Positions 6,073 through 11,994 of a stretch of DNA of 15,668 bases are shown here, one piece after another. Origin of the DNA: Nanobdellota archaeon (GTDB lineage Archaea > Nanobdellota > Nanobdellia > Woesearchaeales > JAHJBD01). Every line of letters begins with the position of its first letter. The first letter of the stretch is position 1. The stretch spans positions 1 to 15,668 of the forward strand of contig JAHJBD010000157.1 in assembly GCA_018813725.1 (NCBI GenBank). The letters run 5' to 3'. Made by a program: the position numbers and the translations under genes. The notes beneath the pieces are model-generated. The model was not told where the DNA came from, did no database searches, and saw only the letters and a list, made by a program, of their open reading frames with translations.

Positions 6073-7158
6073 TTAAGGCAGCCAAGTTTTCTCATTCTTT
6101 AGCTTATCAGGAAGGTACTTCTCGATGACATAGTTCAATCCATGGGCTGCAAGCGCCTGCTGTTCTGCCCTGACCTTCATTGATACGATCTGCTGTATAG
6201 CTTTTTGCCATTCCTTATGGTGCTGTACAAACGGATCGTTTTTCATAGCATCCTTAGCCCTCTTGATGTCAACATCTTTCAATGGGTGTGTTGGAAGCTT
6301 ATAATCGATTATGTCCTGCGGTGTTACTCCAAGATACTTTGCTTGGGGTACGCAGAAATACTTGTTGATATGCGCTGCATTTCCAGACCCTACTTTCAGA
6401 GTCCTGTAGATATTGAAATATCCGTAAGGGTCGCCGTCTGTGAACACATAGACTGGCAATTTTTTCTCATCAGCAAGTTTCCTGATAAACCTTCTGCAGC
6501 TTCTTGTAGGAACTCCTCCAAGGCTGATAAGGATGCAATTAGCTTTTTTCCAGAACTTATGTTTGACTAATCTTTGGAACATACCTGCTGTCTCGATAGC
6601 AAGAACAAACTTAGCTTTTGTCTCAAACTTCAGTTCTTCAACTGATGAAGGTACAGAATAAGCACCTGAACCAAACTTGGTACAGTCTATCTTGATCTCT
6701 TTGCCTGTTTCAGAATCCTTGTCTATCACGACAAGCTCGCCAGCGATCTCACCGCCTTTCTCTTCAGGTATAAAACCCATCTGCTCTCGGTTAACCTCGA
6801 TCGTGGCTTCGATATCATCCATGACTGCATCAGATTCAGGCTGTTCCTTGAATCTGGCTTCTCCCCAGTTTTTGGATACATAATAAGCTTCTCTCTTGGT
6901 TGCGATATCATCCTTTTCAACAAGCTCCTTCGAGAGCGCCATCATCCTCAATGTCTGCGCAAAGCTCTTTACAGAGGATACTGTAAGCGTCCTAGTCTTC
7001 TTGTTTCCAAGCAATTCAAAGTATCCGTTCTTAGGATCATATTTGACATTATTCAGCGACCTTATCGGAGCATCAAGCTGAGGCTGTTTTTTCTTCAAAA
7101 TCTTATGATATATATCGCCTGCAATATCCTTTATCGAGCTGATAACTTTATTCACCAT
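6073..7158 (-). CDS. top6A: DNA topoisomerase VI subunit A
   Basis: The DNA-cleaving subunit of the archaeal type IIB topoisomerase, a Spo11 relative. It forms an A2B2 complex that relaxes supercoils and decatenates DNA. The 361 residues show the 5Y-CAP (winged helix) domain with TKREAYYVSKNW (87-98); by alignment to Spo11 the second Tyr (Tyr93) is the attacking residue. The Toprim domain follows with the metal-binding Glu189 in AIETAGMF and Asp241/Asp243 in FTDGDPYGY. Length is normal for the family. The ATG lies inside the end of top6B (11-nt overlap) and is preceded by a purine-rich GAGGGGG, so the two subunits are translationally coupled, in line with their stoichiometric assembly. Confidence 0.97.
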   Translation of the reverse strand: MVNKVISSIKDIAGDIYHKILKKKQPQLDAPIRSLNNVKYDPKNGYFELLGNKKTRTLTVSSVKSFAQTLRMMALSKELVEKDDIATKREAYYVSKNWGEARFKEQPESDAVMDDIEATIEVNREQMGFIPEEKGGEIAGELVVIDKDSETGKEIKIDCTKFGSGAYSVPSSVEELKFETKAKFVLAIETAGMFQRLVKHKFWKKANCILISLGGVPTRSCRRFIRKLADEKKLPVYVFTDGDPYGYFNIYRTLKVGSGNAAHINKYFCVPQAKYLGVTPQDIIDYKLPTHPLKDVDIKRAKDAMKNDPFVQHHKEWQKAIQQIVSMKVRAEQQALAAHGLNYVIEKYLPDKLKNEKTWLP

Positions 7159-8794
7159 CTTCCCCCTCTGTGTTCTCGTTTTCCTCTTTGCCTATCTTTG
7201 CAAACTCTTCATCATATTCAAGATTCTCAACCTCAATATTTTCAAGGGTCCCTATTTGTTTCTCAAGCACCTCTTTGAGCAGCAATTTGACCTTGTCTTC
7301 GTCAACTTCCTTGCCCAATATCTCTTTTAAGGCTTCGGCTACATGAGGTATGAATATCTGGATATAATCCCGTTTCTTTGATTCAGCATGGATTCTTTTC
7401 TTCTTATGCACATAAGTTGCTAGTTTCCTGCCGCATTCCTGCAGCGCTAATTTTATCTCTTTGATTATCTCAGGATAATGTGCGATAGCTTCCTTGCTCT
7501 CTGAAGTGAACGGTACCCATACCGAAGCGATATGTACAAGTATCGTGACAGGCCCCTGTGGAAGCGATCCAGAGCTTTGGTTCAGCCCATATGGTCTCCA
7601 GTTTGTGCCCACAATGGATTTATTCACTGCGCATGCGCCTTGCTGATATAATAATGGTACCCTGTTCGCAAACCTCAGCACATTCACAGAACCTTCAGCG
7701 CTCTGCTCACCGCCGTAAGCTATTCCTGCTTCTACAATGAATGGATTTCCCCTATAGACAGAAGGCGGTCTTGTAGTCGCAACATAATACTCAGCATTGA
7801 TCTCTTTTTTTAAACCTTTTTCAAGCAGGTCAGCAGTTATAGGACTGATACAGTCAGTTGGAGGTGCGATGATCTTTGTCTTGTTAATACCTTCCAATAA
7901 TTTTTCAGCCATGTCCCTGTTTATCTCTTCAGGCTTAGTGTTGCATAATATCGAACCGTTCTCGCATATCTGTTTTGCAGTGCCAGAACCAACTCTTGAG
8001 AATTCGTTTGTCAGGAAAGACTGCAAAGTCCTTGCCTCAGTATACTTGAGCATGTTCATCAATCTTCCTAGCTCTACTCCGTATGGGTGAGGTTTGATCT
8101 CGACAGTTTTGGGTGGAAGATTATCATCAGCCCTTGGAAATATCAGCTGCTCTGCCTTTGGGTTAGTATATATTATTGTGACATGCGGATTTACTATTGC
8201 AGTATCCTTAAGGTATTGGTCGATTGACTGGCTTCCTCCTTGGTAACTGCCTTCTAGGTCCAGTTCGATCCTTGTCCCATGGTCCTTGTTCCATTCAACA
8301 ATCTCCTCTTTGATTATATCTGGCTTATTTGTCTGCGTATCAAGCTTCAGCTCGTAATAATGTGCAGGATCTTTTGGATCTATCTTTGATGTTATCTTTG
8401 CAGGCTTTCCTGTTGTAAGCTGCGCATATAATACTGAAGCTGATATGCCAATACCTTGCTGGCCTCTGCTTTGTGACAGCTTGAAAAACTTTGATCCGTA
8501 AAGAAGCCGTGCAAATATATGTGGTATCTGTTTTTTTACTATTCCTGGACCATTATCCTCAACAATGACCCTGAACCTGTCACTACCAAGGTCAATCACT
8601 TCAACATAGATCTCTGGCAGGATCTCTGCTTCTTCGCAGGCATCAAGACTGTTATCAACAGCCTCTTTTATCGTTGTCATGAGCGCTTTTCTCTTATTAT
8701 CAAAACCAAGAAGGTGCCTGTTTCTTGCAAAGAATTCTGCTACTCCTATCTCCCTTTGTTTCTTTGCTAGCTCATGTGCAATTGGTTGTGCCAT
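7148..8794 (-). CDS. top6B: DNA topoisomerase VI subunit B
   Basis: The ATPase subunit of topoisomerase VI. The N-terminal GHKL (Bergerat) fold is intact: EAVDNSLDACEE with the N-box Glu44/Asn48 (44-55), EDNGPGI (79-85) and the ATP-lid glycines GQQGIGIS (111-118). An H2TH-containing region follows at about 230-305, then the transducer with GNPFIVEAGIAYGG, and a helical C-terminus that passes to an acidic tail (last ~20 residues). The 548 residues are usual for archaea. A TTG codon directly before the ATG is not taken as the start. A TATA-like TTTTAAAG (8816-8823), overlapping the end of the KH gene, is centred 25-26 nt before the ATG. It overlaps top6A by 11 nt. Confidence 0.97.
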   Translation of the reverse strand: MAQPIAHELAKKQREIGVAEFFARNRHLLGFDNKRKALMTTIKEAVDNSLDACEEAEILPEIYVEVIDLGSDRFRVIVEDNGPGIVKKQIPHIFARLLYGSKFFKLSQSRGQQGIGISASVLYAQLTTGKPAKITSKIDPKDPAHYYELKLDTQTNKPDIIKEEIVEWNKDHGTRIELDLEGSYQGGSQSIDQYLKDTAIVNPHVTIIYTNPKAEQLIFPRADDNLPPKTVEIKPHPYGVELGRLMNMLKYTEARTLQSFLTNEFSRVGSGTAKQICENGSILCNTKPEEINRDMAEKLLEGINKTKIIAPPTDCISPITADLLEKGLKKEINAEYYVATTRPPSVYRGNPFIVEAGIAYGGEQSAEGSVNVLRFANRVPLLYQQGACAVNKSIVGTNWRPYGLNQSSGSLPQGPVTILVHIASVWVPFTSESKEAIAHYPEIIKEIKLALQECGRKLATYVHKKKRIHAESKKRDYIQIFIPHVAEALKEILGKEVDEDKVKLLLKEVLEKQIGTLENIEVENLEYDEEFAKIGKEENENTEGEDGE

Positions 8795-8815
8795 CAAAAA
8801 TTAGAAAAACCTGTC

Positions 8816-8823
8816 CTTTAAAA
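8816..8823 (-). promoter_or_regulatory. TATA-like box of top6B
   Basis: TTTTAAAG on the reverse strand covers the last codons of the KH gene and is centred 25-26 nt before the top6B ATG. It may give a leaderless top6BA transcript in addition to read-through from rio1-KH. Confidence 0.4.
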
Positions 8824-9378
8824 ACTTTGTTGTTGTCCAATGATCCTGTCTCTTTTAAGTTCTCTTCGTTTTCTTTCAAGCCATTTGTACACAGTAGAGT
8901 GATTTGAGCCTTTAAGCAGCATCTCGATCGCTTGCTTAGCGATTAGCGCAGATTCAGGCTCGCCAATTATGCCAATAGTTTTTCCATAAACGCATAGGTA
9001 AGCTTCAGACATCTGTTCTATCAAGTGCCTTGATTTTCCTTCTCTTCCTATTACTCTGCCTTTAAGCCTAAGCAGGCTGTCTTTTGATCTCCCGGAAAAC
9101 TCAACAATGTCGATTAATTCTAAAGCATAATCTGGTTTAAGCAGCAGTTGAGCAACCTCAGGGTTAAAACCTCTGCCGATAGCTTTGATTATCTCTCTTA
9201 CAGTGTATAATCCAAGCGCATCTGTACCAGATACTGTGACATCCCCCTCCTTTGAATCTACATCTATCTTAGTCTTGGTCTCTCTCTCCAATGTGGTTTT
9301 TGTCTCACCGCTTTTGCCGATAAGCACAGCTACCCTTTCCTTTGGAATCTTCAGTTCGTACAAAAATTCTTCTGTCAT
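8818..9378 (-). CDS. Dim2/PNO1-type KH-domain RNA-binding protein
   Basis: A 186-residue protein with two KH domains, the archaeal relative of eukaryotic Dim2/PNO1 (and Krr1), which binds the 3' end region of pre-small-subunit rRNA. KH1 covers about residues 5-70 with the GxxG loop GKSG (21-24). KH2 covers about 85-160 with GREG (111-114) inside RVIGREGKSRHLIE. A basic C-terminal helix follows (KWLERKRRELKRDR, 165-178). It lies 20 nt after the RIO1 kinase gene; RIO kinases and Dim2 act together in late 40S maturation in eukaryotes, so the pairing suits a ribosome-assembly role. A TATA-like ATTTTAAAAT (9401-9410) is centred 27-28 nt before the ATG. Confidence 0.9.
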   Translation of the reverse strand: MTEEFLYELKIPKERVAVLIGKSGETKTTLERETKTKIDVDSKEGDVTVSGTDALGLYTVREIIKAIGRGFNPEVAQLLLKPDYALELIDIVEFSGRSKDSLLRLKGRVIGREGKSRHLIEQMSEAYLCVYGKTIGIIGEPESALIAKQAIEMLLKGSNHSTVYKWLERKRRELKRDRIIGQQQSF

Positions 9379-9398
9379 TTTTATAAGTGATTGAACAT

Positions 9399-10103
9399 CT
9401 ATTTTAAAATCTTAGCTAAAACCTTGTCTTCACTAAGCTTTAACCCTAATTTCTTGAAATGATTTACAACATTTCTTACATCTCTCCTGATAAACTCATC
9501 AGCGCTTGTACTGTCAGTTGTTGTTGTCTGTGAAAAATCTATCAAGATGGGGACCTCATTAAAATTTAATATATTAAAAGGTGAAAGATCAGCATGCACC
9601 AATCCTGATTTATAGAGTTTTTTCATATTTTCTACAACCTTGTCAAAAAATTTCTTAGGGTCTTCAGGCTTTTTATCTTTCAATTTTGGAGCTACCTCTC
9701 CATCCAATCCTATAAACTCAAGCAGGATTATGTTACCTAGGAATTTAATCGGTGTTGGGCATGATACTCCTGCTTGTCTGGCAATAAGTAGGTTCCTATA
9801 CTCTCTTTGTACCCAGGTGAATATGATCTTTCTTTTTTTGCCTTTTAGGTTAGCATATCTTTTATCTTCCTTGATATAATCATACATCCTGTTAAAATCA
9901 CATGCTTCAAGCCTATATATCTTAAGTATTATCCTTCCTTTCTGACCGACAGCAGAGAAGATGTTTGCTTCTTTTCCTACAGAAACTGTTGCTTCAAGCC
10001 CCTCAAAATGTCCCTCTGATATCATCTTAAAGATAAGTCTGTTGGTAAAGTTATCAAATACATTATGCATAGTCTTGAACTTTTCTCTTGCTTTGTTTGG
10101 CAT
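9399..10103 (-). CDS. rio1: RIO1-type serine protein kinase
   Basis: An atypical protein kinase/ATPase of the RIO1 family, acting in small ribosomal subunit maturation. The 234 residues contain the flexible P-loop SVGKEANIF (41-49), the ATP-binding Lys61 in ILKIYR, the catalytic loop LVHADLSPFNIL (168-179) with Asp172 and Asn177, and the metal-binding Asp189 in LIDFSQ. A subfamily-typical RRDVRNVVNHFKKLG (206-220) lies near the C-terminus. The ATG at 10103 is preceded by AAGGGGAT and, 25 nt away, by a TATA box (10122-10134). It heads the leftward run of KH, top6B and top6A. Archaeal RIO1 genes often follow aIF1A; here a noncoding region lies upstream instead. Confidence 0.95.
   Translation of the reverse strand: MPNKAREKFKTMHNVFDNFTNRLIFKMISEGHFEGLEATVSVGKEANIFSAVGQKGRIILKIYRLEACDFNRMYDYIKEDKRYANLKGKKRKIIFTWVQREYRNLLIARQAGVSCPTPIKFLGNIILLEFIGLDGEVAPKLKDKKPEDPKKFFDKVVENMKKLYKSGLVHADLSPFNILNFNEVPILIDFSQTTTTDSTSADEFIRRDVRNVVNHFKKLGLKLSEDKVLAKILK
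9401..9410 (-). promoter_or_regulatory. TATA-like box of the KH gene
   Basis: The palindromic ATTTTAAAAT at the very end of rio1 is centred 27-28 nt before the KH ATG, which fits a leaderless internal promoter. The gene can also be read from the rio1 promoter. Confidence 0.35.
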
Positions 10104-10121
10104 ATCCCCTTAAAAGCACCG

Positions 10122-10134
10122 CCTCTATAAAAGG
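10122..10134 (-). promoter_or_regulatory. TATA box of rio1
   Basis: CCTTTTATAGAGG on the reverse strand is centred 25 nt before the rio1 ATG. Transcription would start at or close to the start codon, so the nearby AAGGGGAT may lie outside the mRNA. Confidence 0.5.
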
Positions 10135-10170
10135 CTTGCCCTACAGGTTGTTTTCAATATAGTTATGCAT

Positions 10171-10241
10171 ATACTAGTAACTACTATGCAATAGGGACAA
10201 AAACGAAACATTTATATATTAGTTCTACTATCCAATAGTAA
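10171..10241 (+). promoter_or_regulatory. Rightward promoter flanked by repeated TAGTA/TACTA boxes
   Basis: A strong TATA box, ATTTATATATT (10210-10220), predicts a rightward start near 10240, where no gene of normal size begins. It is flanked by a 14-nt direct repeat, CTACTATGCAATAG (10181-10194) and CTACTATCCAATAG (10225-10238), differing in one base and 44 nt apart. The right copy is also an inverted repeat (TACTAT-CCA-ATAGTA, 10227-10241); the left lies beside TACTAGTA. Paired operator-like copies on both sides of a TATA box suggest control by a dimeric regulator. Confidence 0.5.
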
Positions 10242-10380
10242 CAAACAAAAAGTTTTCATGGTGATATTACTCAACTAAACACCTCTTTTCCCTGCAAATG
10301 CTGTGGGCTACACAGCATTTGCTTGGAAATTTAATTATCACCTCTTTTTCCTTGACAAGAGCCTTCGGGCTCTTGTTAAG
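10240..10380 (+). ncRNA. Candidate structured noncoding RNA with two hairpins
   Basis: Downstream of the TATA box at 10210-10220 there is no credible coding frame but dense RNA structure. GGTGATA (10260-10266) can pair with TATCACC (10336-10342), enclosing a hairpin made of TTTCC/GGAAA (10287-10291 with 10325-10329), a 2x2 internal loop, and a perfect 12-bp stem GCAAATGCTGTG/CACAGCATTTGC (10294-10305 with 10311-10322) with loop GGCTA. A second hairpin pairs 10351-10363 with 10368-10380 (13 bp, one G-U) around a UUCG loop closed by C-G, the extra-stable form, which only the rightward RNA has. Each hairpin is preceded by CACCTCTTTT(T)CC. It matches no RNA family that I recognise. The 3' end is not defined: no long T-run follows closely. 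Confidence 0.55.
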
Positions 10381-10409
10381 GTTTTAACCTTAAAAACAAG
10401 GTTTTAAGG
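10378..10409. repeat. AAGGTTTTAA repeat cluster upstream of the H/ACA promoter
   Basis: AAGGTTTTAA occurs at 10378-10387 and 10398-10407, exactly 20 bp apart (two helical turns). An inverted CCTTAAAA (10388-10395) lies between and pairs with TTTTAAGG (10402-10409). The cluster ends 12 bp before the next TATA box, a fitting place for regulator binding; it could also form hairpins at the 3' end of the preceding RNA. Confidence 0.4.
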
Positions 10410-10420
10410 TTTATAATAAC

Positions 10421-10458
10421 ATTTAAATACTAGCTTCCATTATTAAAGATTGAAGCTA
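10421..10458 (+). promoter_or_regulatory. TATA box and inverted repeat before the H/ACA-like RNA
   Basis: ATTTAAATA (10421-10429) is a TATA box that predicts a start near 10452. A 7-bp inverted repeat, TAGCTTC (10431-10437) and GAAGCTA (10452-10458), spans the predicted start region and may be an operator or the RNA's 5' end structure. Confidence 0.45.
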
Positions 10459-10550
10459 TAAAGGCTTTAAACAGCCCGTCACAAGAGTTACTCAACGTGA
10501 GCTTACGATATCATCAAGCTATGAGCTTGAGGGTTAGTGATCGGGCAACA
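10452..10550 (+). ncRNA. H/ACA-type guide RNA with K-turn
   Basis: H/ACA RNAs guide Cbf5-L7Ae-Nop10-Gar1 to convert a chosen uridine to pseudouridine. The elements, in order: lower stem GCCCG/CGGGC (10474-10478 with 10542-10546) plus TCAC/GTGA (10479-10482 with 10537-10540), one bulged T; an open pocket AAGAGTTA (10483-10490) and GGTTA (10532-10536); upper stem CTCAA/TTGAG (10491-10495 with 10527-10531) and GT/GC; then a K-turn with GA (10499-10500), C-stem GCTT/AAGC (10501-10504 with 10516-10519), bulge TAT and GA (10523-10524). An ACA (10548-10550) follows the lower stem by one base, 16 nt below the upper stem, inside the 14-16 nt rule. The GUGA...UGAGC core matches known Pyrococcus H/ACA RNAs. 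The 5' end is inferred from the TATA box. The pocket predicts a target like UAACC-U-N-UAACUC. Confidence 0.72.
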
Positions 10551-10618
10551 AACCTTTATTAAGCCTTATTATTAAAAAATAAACAAAAATAGGACAAGTT
10601 TAAGCTAATAATCATCAA

Positions 10619-10630
10619 TTTTTCATTTTT
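10619..10630 (+). terminator. Double oligo-T terminator after the RNA genes
   Basis: TTTTTCATTTTT lies about 70 nt after the ACA box and before the dnaG promoter, as expected of an archaeal U-tract terminator for the rightward noncoding transcript. Confidence 0.45.
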
Positions 10631-10652
10631 GGGTAAGAAAGTGGTTGGAAAA

Positions 10653-10712
10653 AGCTTATTTTAAGCTAGCATGACTTGTTCTGTAATCGTATAAAAAATG
10701 AATACGTGGAGG
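10653..10712 (+). promoter_or_regulatory. Promoter and Shine-Dalgarno site of dnaG
   Basis: AGCTTATTTTAAGCT (10653-10667), itself a 6-bp inverted repeat, contains the only well-placed TATA-like box and predicts a start near 10687. The roughly 30-nt leader carries GTGGAGG (10706-10712) 5 nt before the ATG, so dnaG, unlike many neighbours, is read by Shine-Dalgarno initiation. A TATAAAAAA at 10690-10698 is too close to the ATG to serve. Confidence 0.5.
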
Positions 10713-10717
10713 AAAAA

Positions 10718-11986
10718 ATGGGAAAAATTAGTCCAGTCTCATCTAAATATATTATACATGCTACTATCGATATCGAGGGTGTCGTTGATAGGCCAGATGT
10801 CATAGGTGCAATATTCGGACAAACAGAAGGATTGCTTGGTTCTGAACTTGAATTAAGAGAATTGCAAAGATCAGGAAGGATTGGCAGGATAGAAGTTAAT
10901 GTTGATACAAAAACAGGCAAATCAAAAGGAACAATAATCATCCCTTCTTCTCTGGATAAGGCTGAAACTTCAATAGTGGGCGCAGCTTTGGAAATAATCG
11001 AAAGGATAGGTCCATGCAATGCAAAGATTGAAGTAAATAACATTGAAGATGTAAGGATAAGCAAACGAACACAGGTTGTAAGCAGAGCAAAAGAGCTTCT
11101 AAAGCTGATGATGGAAAACACTATGCCTGATTCCCAGGAATTGGCAGACGAAGTTGCCTATTCAGTAAGGGTTCTTGAGATCCAGGATTATGGCAATGAA
11201 AGGCTTCCTGCAGGCCCTGCAATCGATGAATCAGATGAAGTTCTGGTTGTTGAAGGCAGAGCAGATGTTTTGAACCTGCTAAAGCACGGTATAAAGAACG
11301 CTATAGCCATGAACGGAACAAATGTTCCTGAAACCATAATGGAATTGAGCAAGAAAAAAGTACTTACAGCATTTGTTGATGGAGATCGGGGCGGAAACCT
11401 CATCTTAAAGCAGCTATTGAATGTTGCAGACATTGACTACGTTACAAGAGCCCCAGATGGTAAAGAAGTAGAGGAGATAACCAAGAAAGAGATCCATAAA
11501 GCCATTAGAAGCAGGATTAGTGCTGAACAGGCAAAACTTGAGCTTGGAAAAGATGTTGAAAAGCTGGCAAACATCCAGACATCGATAAGAAGACAGGTTT
11601 CTGAACAGCAGCATCAACAGCCTAGACCTGTATCGCAGAGGCCAGGCCCATTTAAGCGGCCAGAACCAAGAGCGCCCGTTCAAGTAAGGCTCACTGATGA
11701 CCAGAAAACCAAGTTTTCAGGAATGCTTGAGAATTTGGTAGGCACAAGAGGAGCACACGTATTGGATGAAAAGCTAAATATTCTTGGCAAAGTTCCTATC
11801 ACAGAGCTTCAGACAACTCTGAAGAGCCTGAGTGGCGGTGTTTATGCTATTGTGTTTGACGGAATAATCGATAGGGACCTTGTTAAGACTGCTGAAGTCT
11901 CAAATGTAAGATTCTTGGTCGGTATGGACACAAAAGTTAAGCCGCAAGAAACAAAAGTAAATCTTTTGACTGTAAACGATCTATAG
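10718..11986 (+). CDS. dnaG: Archaeal DnaG-type primase
   Basis: A Toprim-domain protein of 422 residues; archaeal DnaG has primase activity in vitro and is also a stable subunit of the archaeal RNA exosome, where it helps bind poly(A). The N-terminal archaeal signature KYIIHATIDIEGVVDRP is at 10-26. The Toprim domain (about 170-255) has VLVVEGRADV with Glu179 and AFVDGDRGG with Asp221/Asp223. Bacterial DnaG's zinc finger and helicase-binding domain are absent, as in all archaeal members. A Pro/Gln-rich linker (about 305-325) leads to a C-terminal domain. The longer frame upstream uses TTG and lacks a ribosome binding site; the ATG at 10718 has GGAGG in place. It converges with the thioredoxin operon, 8 nt between stop codons. 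Confidence 0.96.
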   Translation: MGKISPVSSKYIIHATIDIEGVVDRPDVIGAIFGQTEGLLGSELELRELQRSGRIGRIEVNVDTKTGKSKGTIIIPSSLDKAETSIVGAALEIIERIGPCNAKIEVNNIEDVRISKRTQVVSRAKELLKLMMENTMPDSQELADEVAYSVRVLEIQDYGNERLPAGPAIDESDEVLVVEGRADVLNLLKHGIKNAIAMNGTNVPETIMELSKKKVLTAFVDGDRGGNLILKQLLNVADIDYVTRAPDGKEVEEITKKEIHKAIRSRISAEQAKLELGKDVEKLANIQTSIRRQVSEQQHQQPRPVSQRPGPFKRPEPRAPVQVRLTDDQKTKFSGMLENLVGTRGAHVLDEKLNILGKVPITELQTTLKSLSGGVYAIVFDGIIDRDLVKTAEVSNVRFLVGMDTKVKPQETKVNLLTVNDL

Positions 11987-11994
11987 ACAAAAGT

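Noticed and set aside
10258..10278. A 6-codon leader peptide frame (ATG GTG ATA TTA CTC AAC TAA) after the orphan TATA box
   Set aside because: No ribosome binding site, no codon pattern linked to regulation, and the GGTGAT in it is better explained by base pairing with TATCACC.
10351..10385. UUCG hairpin as a bacterial-style intrinsic terminator
   Set aside because: It is followed by AAGGTTTTAACC, not a run of six or more T, and archaea do not rely on hairpin terminators.
10240..10560. RNase P RNA, SRP RNA or a fluoride riboswitch
   Set aside because: The region is short and I see none of the conserved cores of these RNAs. The GCCCGTCAC string resembles a piece near the 3' end of 16S rRNA, but nothing around it matches.
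10591..10682. 9-bp inverted repeat (AGGACAAGT / ACTTGTTCT) spanning the dnaG promoter, as a third RNA
   Set aside because: The interior is AT-rich with an oligo-T terminator in it and no stable inner stem besides AGCTTA/TAAGCT; this is better seen as promoter context.
10676..10720. Longer dnaG frame beginning with TTG at 10676
   Set aside because: No Shine-Dalgarno site for the TTG; GGAGG lies just before the ATG at 10718, where the conserved archaeal N-terminus begins.
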